Positions 5,991-14,319 of a stretch of DNA of 18,499 nucleotides are shown one piece after another. The translations under genes were made by a program, and so were the position numbers. Under the pieces are notes generated by a model. The model did no database searches. It had not been told where the DNA came from and worked only from the letters and a program-made list of their open reading frames with translations. The DNA comes from Clostridiales bacterium (GTDB taxonomy: Bacteria; Bacillota; Clostridia; Oscillospirales; QAKW01): contig QAKW01000025.1 of the NCBI GenBank assembly GCA_003343605.1, positions 1-18,499 of the forward strand, written 5' to 3'. Position 1 is the stretch's first letter. The number at the start of each line of letters is the position of its first letter.

Positions 5991-6943
5991 CAGCGCTTCC
6001 GCCCTCTTTGCGGATCTTCCAGAGCAGGGCTTTTGAGCAGGTGCTCAAAATCGGTGATCACCATCTTTTCCCAGGTGCCGATCAGTACCTTCCCCGGCTC
6101 CTTCATAAATTTTACATAGGAAAAATACGGTATTTCGATTAAATTTACCACCGACTGCTTTTCAGTATCATAGATCAGGCTCCAGGAAGAATAGCCGATC
6201 ACCAGATATTTTTCATCCGGGCTGGGGCAGATCTTTACCGGGTAACCCATATTTTTTCTTCCGAATTCCTGCGGGCAAAAGCCTTTCAGCTTCAGCAGCC
6301 GTTTCAACGTCCGCTTTTGAATATCATAAACAGAAACGTCAGAAGATCCATCGAAATAATCAATGAAGAAGTAGATATGCCCGCCTGCCCGGGTCATCTC
6401 CGCCAAAGTTCCTGCAATACCATCGATAGTAAATACCTCCGTTACCGTAGCGGCAGCGGAATCAACCTCTTCAATGATCAATCTCCTGTTTTCTTCGCTC
6501 AGCTCATACTCTGAAAATGAAATGAACCTGCCGCTTGTTTCAGTATCTAAAAAAGCGCCCATTGCTGTTTTTTGAGGAAAGACTGAAAATTTTCCTGTTT
6601 GCAGATCAAGCGTAAAGATCCTGCCATCCCAATCTTTGCAGATCAGTTGCCGGTCTTCATCAAAAAAATAAAGGTTGTGGCTTTCGCGTTTTGTCCCCGC
6701 TGATTGGAGCAATATTGACCCGGTCTGTGTATCAAAAACCATGATCCGCCCTGAGGTATTGATCCCGGCCAGCAGCCGCTCATCCCGGGAAAGTGCAATC
6801 CATGCAGGATTACGCAGCTCTTCATACCGTGCTATTCTTGTAAACCGGCCCTTTTGCAGCGTATAGATCGCAATTCTGCTGCCTACACTATAAATTTTTT
6901 GTTCAATTGCTGACAAGATAACCCTATAAGATTTCGTTCTCAT
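5990..6943 (-). CDS. WD40/YncE-like beta-propeller protein, unknown function
   Basis: This 317-residue protein is built of repeating four-strand modules, with units such as GRIMVFDTQTGSIL, GRIFTLDLQTGKFSVF, SDVSVYDIQKRTLKRL and YLVIGYSSWSLIYDTEKQSV; the pattern of strand, D-x-x-T/K-G/R turn and strand is that of WD40-like or YncE-like propellers. I see no signal peptide, lipobox or membrane segment, so it is probably cytosolic. The ATG at 6943 is preceded by AAGGG. It is the fourth gene of the RHS cluster (87 bases after the second lipoprotein) and overlaps the 36-residue mini-gene. Its GC is intermediate, about 45%. The last 15 codons (from SPALEDPQ) look less protein-like than the +1 frame reading KALLWKIRKEGGSADE, so an A4/A3 frameshift near 6035 is possible. 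Specific function not recognised. Confidence 0.75.
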   Translation of the reverse strand: MRTKSYRVILSAIEQKIYSVGSRIAIYTLQKGRFTRIARYEELRNPAWIALSRDERLLAGINTSGRIMVFDTQTGSILLQSAGTKRESHNLYFFDEDRQLICKDWDGRIFTLDLQTGKFSVFPQKTAMGAFLDTETSGRFISFSEYELSEENRRLIIEEVDSAAATVTEVFTIDGIAGTLAEMTRAGGHIYFFIDYFDGSSDVSVYDIQKRTLKRLLKLKGFCPQEFGRKNMGYPVKICPSPDEKYLVIGYSSWSLIYDTEKQSVVNLIEIPYFSYVKFMKEPGKVLIGTWEKMVITDFEHLLKSPALEDPQRGRKR

Positions 6944-7030
6944 AATTTAATCCCTTCTATAACATCTGGCCTGCAAATACTCTTCCTATTTTCGGCAGCC
7001 GTAAAAATCTGCCTTTCCCCTTTTCTGCTT

Positions 7031-7480
7031 TTAATCAAAAATCCTGGGATAACGATACCATTTTTTGAACCTTCTTTCCTGGTAATGATCCTCGATCCGC
7101 TGCTCGATCATGAAAAAAATCTTCTGATCCTCTTCTGAAAAAGCATGCGGACTCTCAGCCTGCTGCCAGACTCCCTCATTATACTCCAGCTTCGTATAAT
7201 AATCACCAATGCAGTATACATAGGGTTCCTTTTCCAGATACGCTTCTACATCCGGTTCAATTATTTGATTATTAAACTCTGCCGCCTGGTCCCATAGCGA
7301 ATACTCCTTCTCCCGCATATCCGTCTCATCCTCAGCTATTCCATACAATATGACAAAACGGGCATTTCCAAAATAAGCATGGTAATCCTTTCCATCACTC
7401 GGATAAAGCGTTTTCTCCGCGCAGCCGCCCAAAAGACATGACAACGCAACGATACACAGAATGGTCATGAGCCTTTTCAT
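7031..7480 (-). CDS. Small lipoprotein, candidate immunity protein
   Basis: This 149-residue protein has a lipoprotein signal peptide: MKRLMTILCIVALSCLLGGC, with the LGGC lipobox putting the lipidated Cys at residue 20. The mature part is acidic and aromatic-rich, with no enzyme motif I recognise, and ends in a helical QRIEDHYQERRFKKWY tail that is duplicated at 5880-5990. The frame is open upstream to 7543, but the ATG at 7480 is the start because GGAGGG lies 8 bases before it and the signal peptide begins there. It lies 73 bases after the preceding lipoprotein gene and is about 40-45% GC, well below the RHS core. Position and size fit an immunity or accessory protein of an RHS/WapA toxin; that role is inferred, not shown. 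Confidence 0.7.
   Translation of the reverse strand: MKRLMTILCIVALSCLLGGCAEKTLYPSDGKDYHAYFGNARFVILYGIAEDETDMREKEYSLWDQAAEFNNQIIEPDVEAYLEKEPYVYCIGDYYTKLEYNEGVWQQAESPHAFSEEDQKIFFMIEQRIEDHYQERRFKKWYRYPRIFD
7054..7141 (-). repeat. Partial gene duplication, copy 2 (partner 5891-5978)
   Basis: The in-gene copy of the duplicated segment, covering the C-terminal helical tail of the lipoprotein. Same strand and reading frame as copy 1, about 1.16 kb away, at roughly 80% identity. Confidence 0.8.
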
Positions 7481-7553
7481 GCTCTTATCCCTCCAAAATA
7501 CCAACTTGAGTGTTCTGATCCTATAATCGGAAGATCTTCCCAAAACAGATCAC

Positions 7554-7973
7554 CTAGATGGATGCACTGATACATTGTTCTAACAGCGTGCAAACGGTTT
7601 CATAGTTGCTCTCCCTGCAATAGAAATCCGCATGGGGCCCATCGTAATCCGTCCAAAGATAAACAATATCCTGATAATCAACTAATTGGTAAAGAATATC
7701 GCCAAAGAACAGCTTCCCCCAAATAACTTCACCTTCCACTTGTACTTCTCCCAATTTTTCTGTTTCCTGCTGAATTAAAAAATCCCGATATTGATCAATT
7801 GGAAGGTAGCGTTCCTCATCATACGCGATATACTGATATTCTAAGCCGATTTTCCAAGATGGGTTTACTTCAAAAAAATCATATAGATTGCAGCTACAGA
7901 GCAGGATTAATAATATACCGGAACACACAGTGATGAAACACCGGTTGATTATTTTATGATTAAAACGTTTCAC
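7554..7973 (-). CDS. Small lipoprotein directly after the RHS gene, candidate immunity protein
   Basis: This 139-residue protein has a hydrophobic signal (ITVCSGILLILLCSC) ending in a lipobox-like LCSC around residue 24, so it is probably lipidated and exposed outside the membrane. The mature part is acidic and rich in Tyr and Phe, with no recognised domain. The open frame reaches 8015 inside the RHS gene, but the GTG at 7973 is chosen because GGGAGG lies 7 bases upstream; this leaves only 20 bases after the RHS stop and places it in the same transcript. GC is about 39% over the gene, near the low-GC RHS tip and far from the RHS core. A gene of this size immediately after a variable RHS tip is the classic place for the cognate immunity protein; the assignment is by position only. 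Confidence 0.7.
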   Translation of the reverse strand: MKRFNHKIINRCFITVCSGILLILLCSCNLYDFFEVNPSWKIGLEYQYIAYDEERYLPIDQYRDFLIQQETEKLGEVQVEGEVIWGKLFFGDILYQLVDYQDIVYLWTDYDGPHADFYCRESNYETVCTLLEQCISASI

Positions 7974-7993
7974 GGCAAGGCCTCCCATTTGAT

Positions 7994-8463
7994 TTATAGT
8001 ACTCCTAAATTCCAAATAATAGTAAATACTGCCATTCTCTTCCAGCCTTCATCATAGTTTACATCAATTGATTTTGTTCTTTCTATTAACCAAGTTCCCA
8101 AATATAATTTAACCAAAATCCATTTAAGTTGAAAGTTAAACTGCATAAGATCTGCTATAGTAGTAAATCCATCGTCAAACAAATAATAAAAGAGTGAATC
8201 AATAAACCTCTGAATTTTACTGCTTTCTATTAAATATGTACCAACAGCATAAAGTACAGCATGAGCATATAATTCTATTGCAATTCTTTCCGGTGTCATG
8301 TTCTTGTAAGAAAAACCATAGATCCAAGACCAACCACCAAATTTATGTACTATATCGCAAGCAAATGCAAACGAAAAAGTTTTTGATAAAAATCTTATAT
8401 TAAAATATACTGAAAATCCATATTTAGAACTATTGTCAAAGCCCTTATATTTTTCAGCCCATT
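7994..8463 (-). other. Variable RHS C-terminal tip, putative effector domain
   Basis: Residues about 1892-2047 of the RHS protein, directly after the core motif NYVDSSGQW. GC falls from about 54% (8521-8760) to about 30% (8041-8460) at this exact domain boundary. The tip contains several hydrophobic, aromatic stretches (SKTFSFAFACDIVHKFGGW, IAIELYAHAVLYAVGTYLI, LKWILVKLYLGTWLIE and a terminal MAVFTIIWNLGVL). I see no HNH, nuclease, deaminase, ADP-ribosyltransferase or peptidase motif. It could be a membrane-active effector; activity is unknown. Confidence 0.7.
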
Positions 8464-11400
8464 GCCCTGAACTATCCACATAATTCACCGGATCGTTTCC
8501 GCAATAGGCCACGAGATCCATACTCAGTTGTTCATCGGCAGATGCCAGCAGAATTCCCGGATCATCGAGCGTGAGGAAGATGCCCCATTCCGGGCTGTAG
8601 TAGCGGCTCTGCAGGTAATACCAGCCGGTCTCGATATCGTAATAATAGCCCTTATAGCGGATCGGATTGATTGCGGCCATCTCGCCGCTTTGCGCCATGA
8701 TTTTGCCGAAGGCCGAATAGGTATAGCTGGCCGCTTCGGTATTCGGGTAGGTAACGCTTGTGCCGTTTACACTCTTTACCAGAAGGAGCTTTTCAATCTC
8801 GCCCAGCAGGTTATACTGATAGCGGTACACCGTATATTGGGCGGCATCCGCCGGATTGTTCCAGAGCGTGAGGTATAGCGGGCTGCCCTGCGGATCATAC
8901 TGGAAGCCCAGCACCCGAAGGAGCGCCCCCGCCTGATACTGTGCCTCAAAAATCAGCTGTGTTCCATTATAATAGTATACCGATTCCCGCGGCAGCGCCG
9001 CTTCATCGATGCTCTTGCGCGTGCGCATCCCCTGATCGTTGTAGCAATAGCTTACATTCAAATAATCCGGCTCAATATCTCTCCATTCATCCCAGATTTT
9101 TTCCAGCCCGGTAATCTGATTGCGCGCATCGCGGGTAATATCCCAGCCGGTATAATGCTCTTCTCCGCTGTCTGTGTAGCCTTCGATCCTGCTTACGCCC
9201 AGCACATCGCTGGTGAAATACGTGTTGCCGCCGGCATGGGTATAGGCATTGTAATCAAAGATCCGGGCCGGAAATCCGGTCGCCTCGTTCCAGAAATGCT
9301 GCAGACCCACATCGGTTCCATTTTCCTGTATATAAATTCCGCTCAGGCGGCTCTGCGCATCGTAGGTATAGTTATAGTATTCAACGTTGCTGATCCGCCC
9401 GTGGCTGTCGTAGGTATAGCGGCGCTCCACATCGTTTCCATCGTAATCATTATAATAGCTGGTTTTGGTGATCCGCCCGCCCGCATCGTAGGTATACTGA
9501 TAAATCCCGTCGCTTATAACGCGCGAGCCGGAATAGGTAAAGTTCCGGCCGGAAACACTCCCGCTCCCCGCACGGCCGTATTCCAGCCGCTGCAGCCGGT
9601 TAAGCTGATCCCATACCGCGGTATAGGTTAGATCACCGCTGTATGTCAGCGTGGTCTGCTCATCGGTCACCGCCGGTACCGTGTTGCCCTGCACATCGGT
9701 GGTTTCCTCCGCCAAAACGATCTCCCGCGTGGCGGCCTCCATTCCGGAAGAGAGATAAAGGCTGCCGATCTGCAGGCTCCAGCTCTCCCCGTTTTCGGTG
9801 GGCGTATAGCAGAGGCCATCCGAGGTGGTCTTCTTTAAAAGTCCGCCCTCAAAATCATAGGTATAATATTCAAACCGGTGAGGCGTTTGCGTGCAATCCT
9901 CCGTTTGGGTCAGCAGCCCCGCCGCATCGTAGGTATAGCGGTATAGATCACTCTCTCCCTGCCGGATGGCGGAAAGGTTCCCGCTCTCATCGTAGAGATA
10001 GTGAAGCGCCGTGTTTCCGCCGGTCTGCTCGCTGATCAGCCGCTGCCGGGCGTCATAAATATAGCTGTGCAGCACGGCGGTCTGGCCGCCGCGGGTCACG
10101 CTGATGCCGGTGAGCGCATCGCGGGTGTTATAGGCAAACTGATAGGAGGTGCTGCCGTTGCTGATCCCGGTAAGCGCAGCGCCGGTATAGGTATACTGCG
10201 CATATTGGCTGCTGTTGCGCGTCACTCTGGTCAGCCGGCCGGTGAGGCTGTCGTATTCCATCACATCCTGTGCCTGATCCGGATAGGTAACCTTTGTGAG
10301 CAATCCGCGGGTAATCGCCGTGTTATTGCCGTCGTATTCATAATACGTTGTTTTACCGTTTTCATCGGTTTGCGATACCGGATAATTTTCTTCGGAATCG
10401 TAGGCGGCGGAGGTGGTATAGCTGCCGCCGTAAAGATGATCCTGCACGGTTTTCGAAAGCAAAACAGAGCCCAGCCCATAAGTGTAGCTTTCGGTAATTC
10501 GCCCGTTGCTTACGCCGGTAACCTTTCCGTTTGTTGTGGTAACCGTGGTGTCGCCAACGGTGGTGGTATCCCCATCCCGGCTGATATTGGTCACATTGCC
10601 CGCGCTGTCTTTCATCTGGGTCAGCGCGCCGCTCTGCGCATCATAGGTATAATCGGTTCCCAGGCGGCTGCGGTAAAACACCACATCATCGAAATACGCC
10701 GTGTTGCAATTATATTTATATTTCAAAAAGAGCTTTACCGCGGTAAAATCCTCTTCGGCCGTCAGCTCCCCACAAAGGTATTGCCAGCCGTCATAATAAT
10801 GATTGAAGGCGGTAAGGTCGCTGTGCTGAACCGCTTCGCTGCCGTTCATCAACCGCACCGTAATGGAAAAGGAGGTCTGCGAACCATCGCCCGCCGCATC
10901 TTTTTCGGGCAGGGCAATCGCTTTGGCATCGGCGCCGAACACAAAGGTATCGCCCGCCGTGCCCGAAACGGGGATTTCCTGCATCAGCATATATCCCTCA
11001 TCGCTCTTGCCCTTCAGCTTGAACACCGCATCGCCCGCTTCTTCGATCACATTATGATCCGCATCATAGCTTAAAGCCTGCTCAGCAGCCGAACCGGTGG
11101 TTTTTACAAACTGAAACCCTTCCGTGCCCCGCTCGAAGCCCGCGTTTTCAATCCAGTTGAAGGGCTGCGCGGTATTGCCCTCCACCAGTTGGGCCGCATC
11201 GGCATATACCTGCACCGCGCCATCGGTTTGGCCGGTGAGGCTCTGCGTGGAAAAGCCCGCCTGAAAGGCGCTCATATCGGTTCCGGCATCAAAGTGAACC
11301 GTCATCCCAATGCGGTTCCAGCCGGTTTTGAGCTCAGAGAGCGGCTGAATTTTTTCTACCCGGGTTTCCGCGCCGCCGGGGCGCATCCAAAGCACCAGGT

Positions 11401-14137
11401 CCCCCGCGATCGTTTCTGATTTATAAACATGGAGCGAATAAGTATAGGTTTTGCCGCTCTGCAGCCCCGCCACACTTTGAGAAACCGCGGCATTATTAGC
11501 CAGCGCCAGATAGGCGCCGAAGGGATTTTCTGCCGTATCCGGCTTCCGGCTGGCGCCGGAGGTGACCCAACCCGTGCCGGTGGAAAAATTCGCATTTTTC
11601 AGATAATTGACCGCCGCTCTGCACTGAACGTCTGAACTGTTGAGCAGCAGATTCCTTCCCCCGCCGCCGTAGCGGTAATACTGCGCATAGCCTTCGCTGT
11701 TTTCCGCCGAAATTACCAGCCCTTCCTGGTTGAGGGCATGCCGTTCCCAGGTGCCGTCTTCCGGGTTGGAGACCGTAAAAGAGTTATAGGTGTATTCAAA
11801 GGTTCGCTGCTCCAGCACCTCTTCTCCCTGGCGGACGGTACATCCCGTAACGGCAAAGGCATTGCCGGTGAGATACGCTGCGTTTACCAGCTGCGCCGCA
11901 GTGGGCTCATAATAGCTGAATGCCAGCGTACGGCCCGGGTGATCGATCCGGTCGGTTATGGCGGTAAGCCGCACAAACGCCCGTGTACCGGCGGTGGTAA
12001 CGGTATAGGCGAAATCGGCCAGCGGGCAGGATTCCGCTCCCGCCTGCCGGGCTACGCCGGTCAGCCGGCCATCGGTATATTGATAGGAGACCGAAGTACC
12101 GTCCGGATAGGTGAGGCTTTGCAGCAGCCCCGCACTGTTATAGGCAAAGGTCACGTTGCGGCCCACCGCATCTGTTACGTAATTCAGCCGGCCGTTGGTA
12201 TAGTTGAGATGAAGCCGGTTGATATGGTTGCCATACTGATCTACCTGATTATCCCGCGCCTGCACCAGAAGACCGCTCTGGGGGCTGTAGAGCCTGCTCT
12301 CTTTGCGCGCCTCATACCAAAGCTTGTAATAGCCCGCGTTCTCAAAGGTTCCGTAGGATAAATATTCTCCTGCCCGGCCGCGGCAAGCATACCGGCTGGT
12401 TTCTCCGGCTTCCGGCGTATAGCCTTCGGTCATTAGGTCGTAGTAGGTTCTGTGGCCGGAAGCATCGATATGCACCATGGAAGCATCATCATAATAAGCA
12501 ACCCGCTCGCACAAATTTAATTGAAAACCCAGCCCGTAGCACGCATCGCTCGCCGTGCCGTAATTGGCAAGGCTGTAAACATGCTTGATCTCAAAGGGAA
12601 AACGCTCGCCGGTTGCGGCATAATCGCTGAAGGAATAGTGAAGCTGCCCGGTCGCGTTGCTGATCGAGGCCGTGCCCGCGGTTCCCAGCTCCTGCTCAAT
12701 ATAGGTATGCGTATCGTCTACACCCGCAAGATCCTGATAGGTAATTGTGAGCGTGGGGGAACAGCCGCTGATAGATGGGCTGTTTTTAAAATTAAACTTT
12801 TTTGCCGTGCCGCCCACGGTTTCATTATCAAATTTAAAAATCAGGCCGTTATTCGAGCTGCCGCGATACCACCTGCTCACCAGCGCGGTAATATCAAAAT
12901 TCAGTGTCTGCGGCCTGTTGGAGGCAGAAACCGATGCAGAGCGAAAGCTCTCTGCCACCGTGCTCCCCAGGCTTGCCTGCAGTGTGTTCCAGGTGGCGGG
13001 CTGCGTGCCGAAAGCCGTGGTGCTCTCCCGCAGCTCGATCGTACGCGTGCTGGAAGCGAGCTGATCAAAAACCGCAGTGCCGGCCAGCGGCATCGATAGA
13101 ATTGCTTCCATCACATAAACACTGTAGCAGGGCTCGCCCGATACTGTTTCCAAAACCGGCAGCGCCGGTTTGAGATAACTCCGGTAGGCGCCGGAGGCAT
13201 CGGTGCCAACATAGGTGTCGCTGGAACTAACATTCGGATCCTGTGAACGGGTCCCCCGAAAATAGCTGCCCGCGGCCGCGCCGTCCACCGTGATTTCCGG
13301 ATCCAGTGTAATGGGATATACCCGCGCGGGATCCTGCATCCAGGCGGGATCGGCCTCCGCCCGCAGGCGGGCGATGGAGCCGCTGGTTTCCAGCGTTAGG
13401 GTAACGGCCTCGCTGTAAGCCCCGGCTGCATCGGTTAAATGAGGCGCCGCCATGGTATATACCAGCTTACCGTCTGCACTGAAAATATCGAGGGAGCGAT
13501 CGTCGTTGAGTGTCAGCGTGTGCTCGCCGGTATGGATTTTATAGGTAACCGGCCGAACGCTTTGCGGCGTTTGGAAAATCACATTGTCCTTTACCGTTTG
13601 GGAAACAAGATCAAATACCAGATCCACCCCATCGAAAATATCCGGGTAGGAAACCCGGGAAGCAAGCCCCTCCGGTGAAAAAGGTCTGTCCGAAGCTGCC
13701 GGGTTTTCCCGCACCGCATTCGTCTGGCGTGCGCCTTCCAGCGAAAAACGCAGCGTGCCTGAGGCGGCGCTGAGCGTAAAGAGTGTTCCCTTTGATTTTT
13801 TATTAAAAAGAAAGGCAACGGCGTTTTCAGCGGTTTGCCAGGTGTCCGCTCCCGCCTCGATCAGAGTATTATCAATCTGCGCCCAGGAACCGTCTGCCTG
13901 CCGGTAGTGAACCGGCCGGTCGTATTGAACAGCGGTCATGGTTTTGCCGTCTTTATGAATAAAATACTTTACATCCGGCCCGCGCAGCGCTGTCAGTTCA
14001 TGAGAAACCGGGTTTCCCGCCTCGGTTTCCGCTGGTTCTGCCGCCTCTTCCTGTGCAAAGGTAATCACGGCTGAAAACTGGATCAAAAGCAAAACCGTTA
14101 ATAGTAGGCTGAGGATGCGTATTGTTCTTGTTTTCAT
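7994..14137 (-). CDS. Secreted RHS/YD-repeat protein, WapA-like, with a low-GC C-terminal tip
   Basis: This is a 2047-residue exported protein. Parts in order: Sec signal peptide (IRILSLLLTVLLLIQFSAV, residues 1-29); a beta-rich N-terminal region; a DNRLRE-type domain (about 295-470, with DTYVGTD and SRWYRGSSNNGLIFKF); a first YD-repeat block (about 630-830, LNYVTDAVGRNVTFAY); two CBM-like jelly-roll domains (about 843-985 and 993-1153, NANFSTGTGWVTSG and NAGFERGTEGFQF); a long YD-repeat shell (about 1160-1815); the RHS-associated core (about 1823-1890, YDIETGWYYLQSRYYSPEWG to NDPVNYVDSSG); and a 155-residue tip. RHS shells enclose a C-terminal effector; in WapA-type proteins the tip is delivered to neighbouring cells. 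The core ends DSSGQ, not the common DPxG. The tip has no catalytic motif I know. The ATG is preceded by AGGAGGGG. Polymorphic-toxin function is inference. Confidence 0.88.
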   Translation of the reverse strand: MKTRTIRILSLLLTVLLLIQFSAVITFAQEEAAEPAETEAGNPVSHELTALRGPDVKYFIHKDGKTMTAVQYDRPVHYRQADGSWAQIDNTLIEAGADTWQTAENAVAFLFNKKSKGTLFTLSAASGTLRFSLEGARQTNAVRENPAASDRPFSPEGLASRVSYPDIFDGVDLVFDLVSQTVKDNVIFQTPQSVRPVTYKIHTGEHTLTLNDDRSLDIFSADGKLVYTMAAPHLTDAAGAYSEAVTLTLETSGSIARLRAEADPAWMQDPARVYPITLDPEITVDGAAAGSYFRGTRSQDPNVSSSDTYVGTDASGAYRSYLKPALPVLETVSGEPCYSVYVMEAILSMPLAGTAVFDQLASSTRTIELRESTTAFGTQPATWNTLQASLGSTVAESFRSASVSASNRPQTLNFDITALVSRWYRGSSNNGLIFKFDNETVGGTAKKFNFKNSPSISGCSPTLTITYQDLAGVDDTHTYIEQELGTAGTASISNATGQLHYSFSDYAATGERFPFEIKHVYSLANYGTASDACYGLGFQLNLCERVAYYDDASMVHIDASGHRTYYDLMTEGYTPEAGETSRYACRGRAGEYLSYGTFENAGYYKLWYEARKESRLYSPQSGLLVQARDNQVDQYGNHINRLHLNYTNGRLNYVTDAVGRNVTFAYNSAGLLQSLTYPDGTSVSYQYTDGRLTGVARQAGAESCPLADFAYTVTTAGTRAFVRLTAITDRIDHPGRTLAFSYYEPTAAQLVNAAYLTGNAFAVTGCTVRQGEEVLEQRTFEYTYNSFTVSNPEDGTWERHALNQEGLVISAENSEGYAQYYRYGGGGRNLLLNSSDVQCRAAVNYLKNANFSTGTGWVTSGASRKPDTAENPFGAYLALANNAAVSQSVAGLQSGKTYTYSLHVYKSETIAGDLVLWMRPGGAETRVEKIQPLSELKTGWNRIGMTVHFDAGTDMSAFQAGFSTQSLTGQTDGAVQVYADAAQLVEGNTAQPFNWIENAGFERGTEGFQFVKTTGSAAEQALSYDADHNVIEEAGDAVFKLKGKSDEGYMLMQEIPVSGTAGDTFVFGADAKAIALPEKDAAGDGSQTSFSITVRLMNGSEAVQHSDLTAFNHYYDGWQYLCGELTAEEDFTAVKLFLKYKYNCNTAYFDDVVFYRSRLGTDYTYDAQSGALTQMKDSAGNVTNISRDGDTTTVGDTTVTTTNGKVTGVSNGRITESYTYGLGSVLLSKTVQDHLYGGSYTTSAAYDSEENYPVSQTDENGKTTYYEYDGNNTAITRGLLTKVTYPDQAQDVMEYDSLTGRLTRVTRNSSQYAQYTYTGAALTGISNGSTSYQFAYNTRDALTGISVTRGGQTAVLHSYIYDARQRLISEQTGGNTALHYLYDESGNLSAIRQGESDLYRYTYDAAGLLTQTEDCTQTPHRFEYYTYDFEGGLLKKTTSDGLCYTPTENGESWSLQIGSLYLSSGMEAATREIVLAEETTDVQGNTVPAVTDEQTTLTYSGDLTYTAVWDQLNRLQRLEYGRAGSGSVSGRNFTYSGSRVISDGIYQYTYDAGGRITKTSYYNDYDGNDVERRYTYDSHGRISNVEYYNYTYDAQSRLSGIYIQENGTDVGLQHFWNEATGFPARIFDYNAYTHAGGNTYFTSDVLGVSRIEGYTDSGEEHYTGWDITRDARNQITGLEKIWDEWRDIEPDYLNVSYCYNDQGMRTRKSIDEAALPRESVYYYNGTQLIFEAQYQAGALLRVLGFQYDPQGSPLYLTLWNNPADAAQYTVYRYQYNLLGEIEKLLLVKSVNGTSVTYPNTEAASYTYSAFGKIMAQSGEMAAINPIRYKGYYYDIETGWYYLQSRYYSPEWGIFLTLDDPGILLASADEQLSMDLVAYCGNDPVNYVDSSGQWAEKYKGFDNSSKYGFSVYFNIRFLSKTFSFAFACDIVHKFGGWSWIYGFSYKNMTPERIAIELYAHAVLYAVGTYLIESSKIQRFIDSLFYYLFDDGFTTIADLMQFNFQLKWILVKLYLGTWLIERTKSIDVNYDEGWKRMAVFTIIWNLGVL

Positions 14138-14226
14138 GAAAAGCCCCTCCTATTTCAAAACCCGCTTGAAACTTGATTTCCCTGTTTTTCTCTTATTTGT
14201 TATATTTTAACATCTGATTTTAATTT

Positions 14227-14255
14227 TGTATAGTGTTTTCATTTATTATGTTAAA
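14227..14255 (-). promoter_or_regulatory. Probable promoter of the RHS gene cluster
   Basis: On the minus strand: TTTAAC (14255-14250), a 17-base spacer and TATACA (14232-14227), in a strongly AT-rich 100-base leader (14160-14260) upstream of the RHS start. The -35 box is imperfect. This is the only credible promoter for the five-frame cluster down to 5880. Confidence 0.5.
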
Positions 14256-14283
14256 AAATTATGGGAAACAGGCAAAAGAAAAA

Positions 14284-14309
14284 GCCGGGAAGCAGCTTTG
14301 CTTCCCGGC
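14284..14309 (-). terminator. Rho-independent terminator after the LUD gene
   Basis: An 11-bp perfect stem, GCCGGGAAGCA with its complement and a 4-base loop. On the minus strand it is followed by TTTTTCTTTT. It lies 10 bases after the stop of the LUD-domain gene and separates it from the RHS promoter. Confidence 0.9.
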
Positions 14310-14319
14310 CCGGATTTAA

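Noticed and set aside
8700..10640. Repeated TAGGTATA-type strings across the RHS gene, considered as a DNA repeat array.
   Set aside because: They are the codons of the recurring Y-x-Y-D motif of YD repeats, so the repetition is protein-level.
10001..11074. A 357-codon plus-strand frame opposite the RHS gene.
   Set aside because: There is no ribosome site and no domain pattern; the opposite strand holds continuous YD-repeat and jelly-roll coding.
12521..13099. Plus-strand frames opposite the DNRLRE region.
   Set aside because: Several overlapping frames on the same strand with basic, repetitive translations; a typical antisense shadow.
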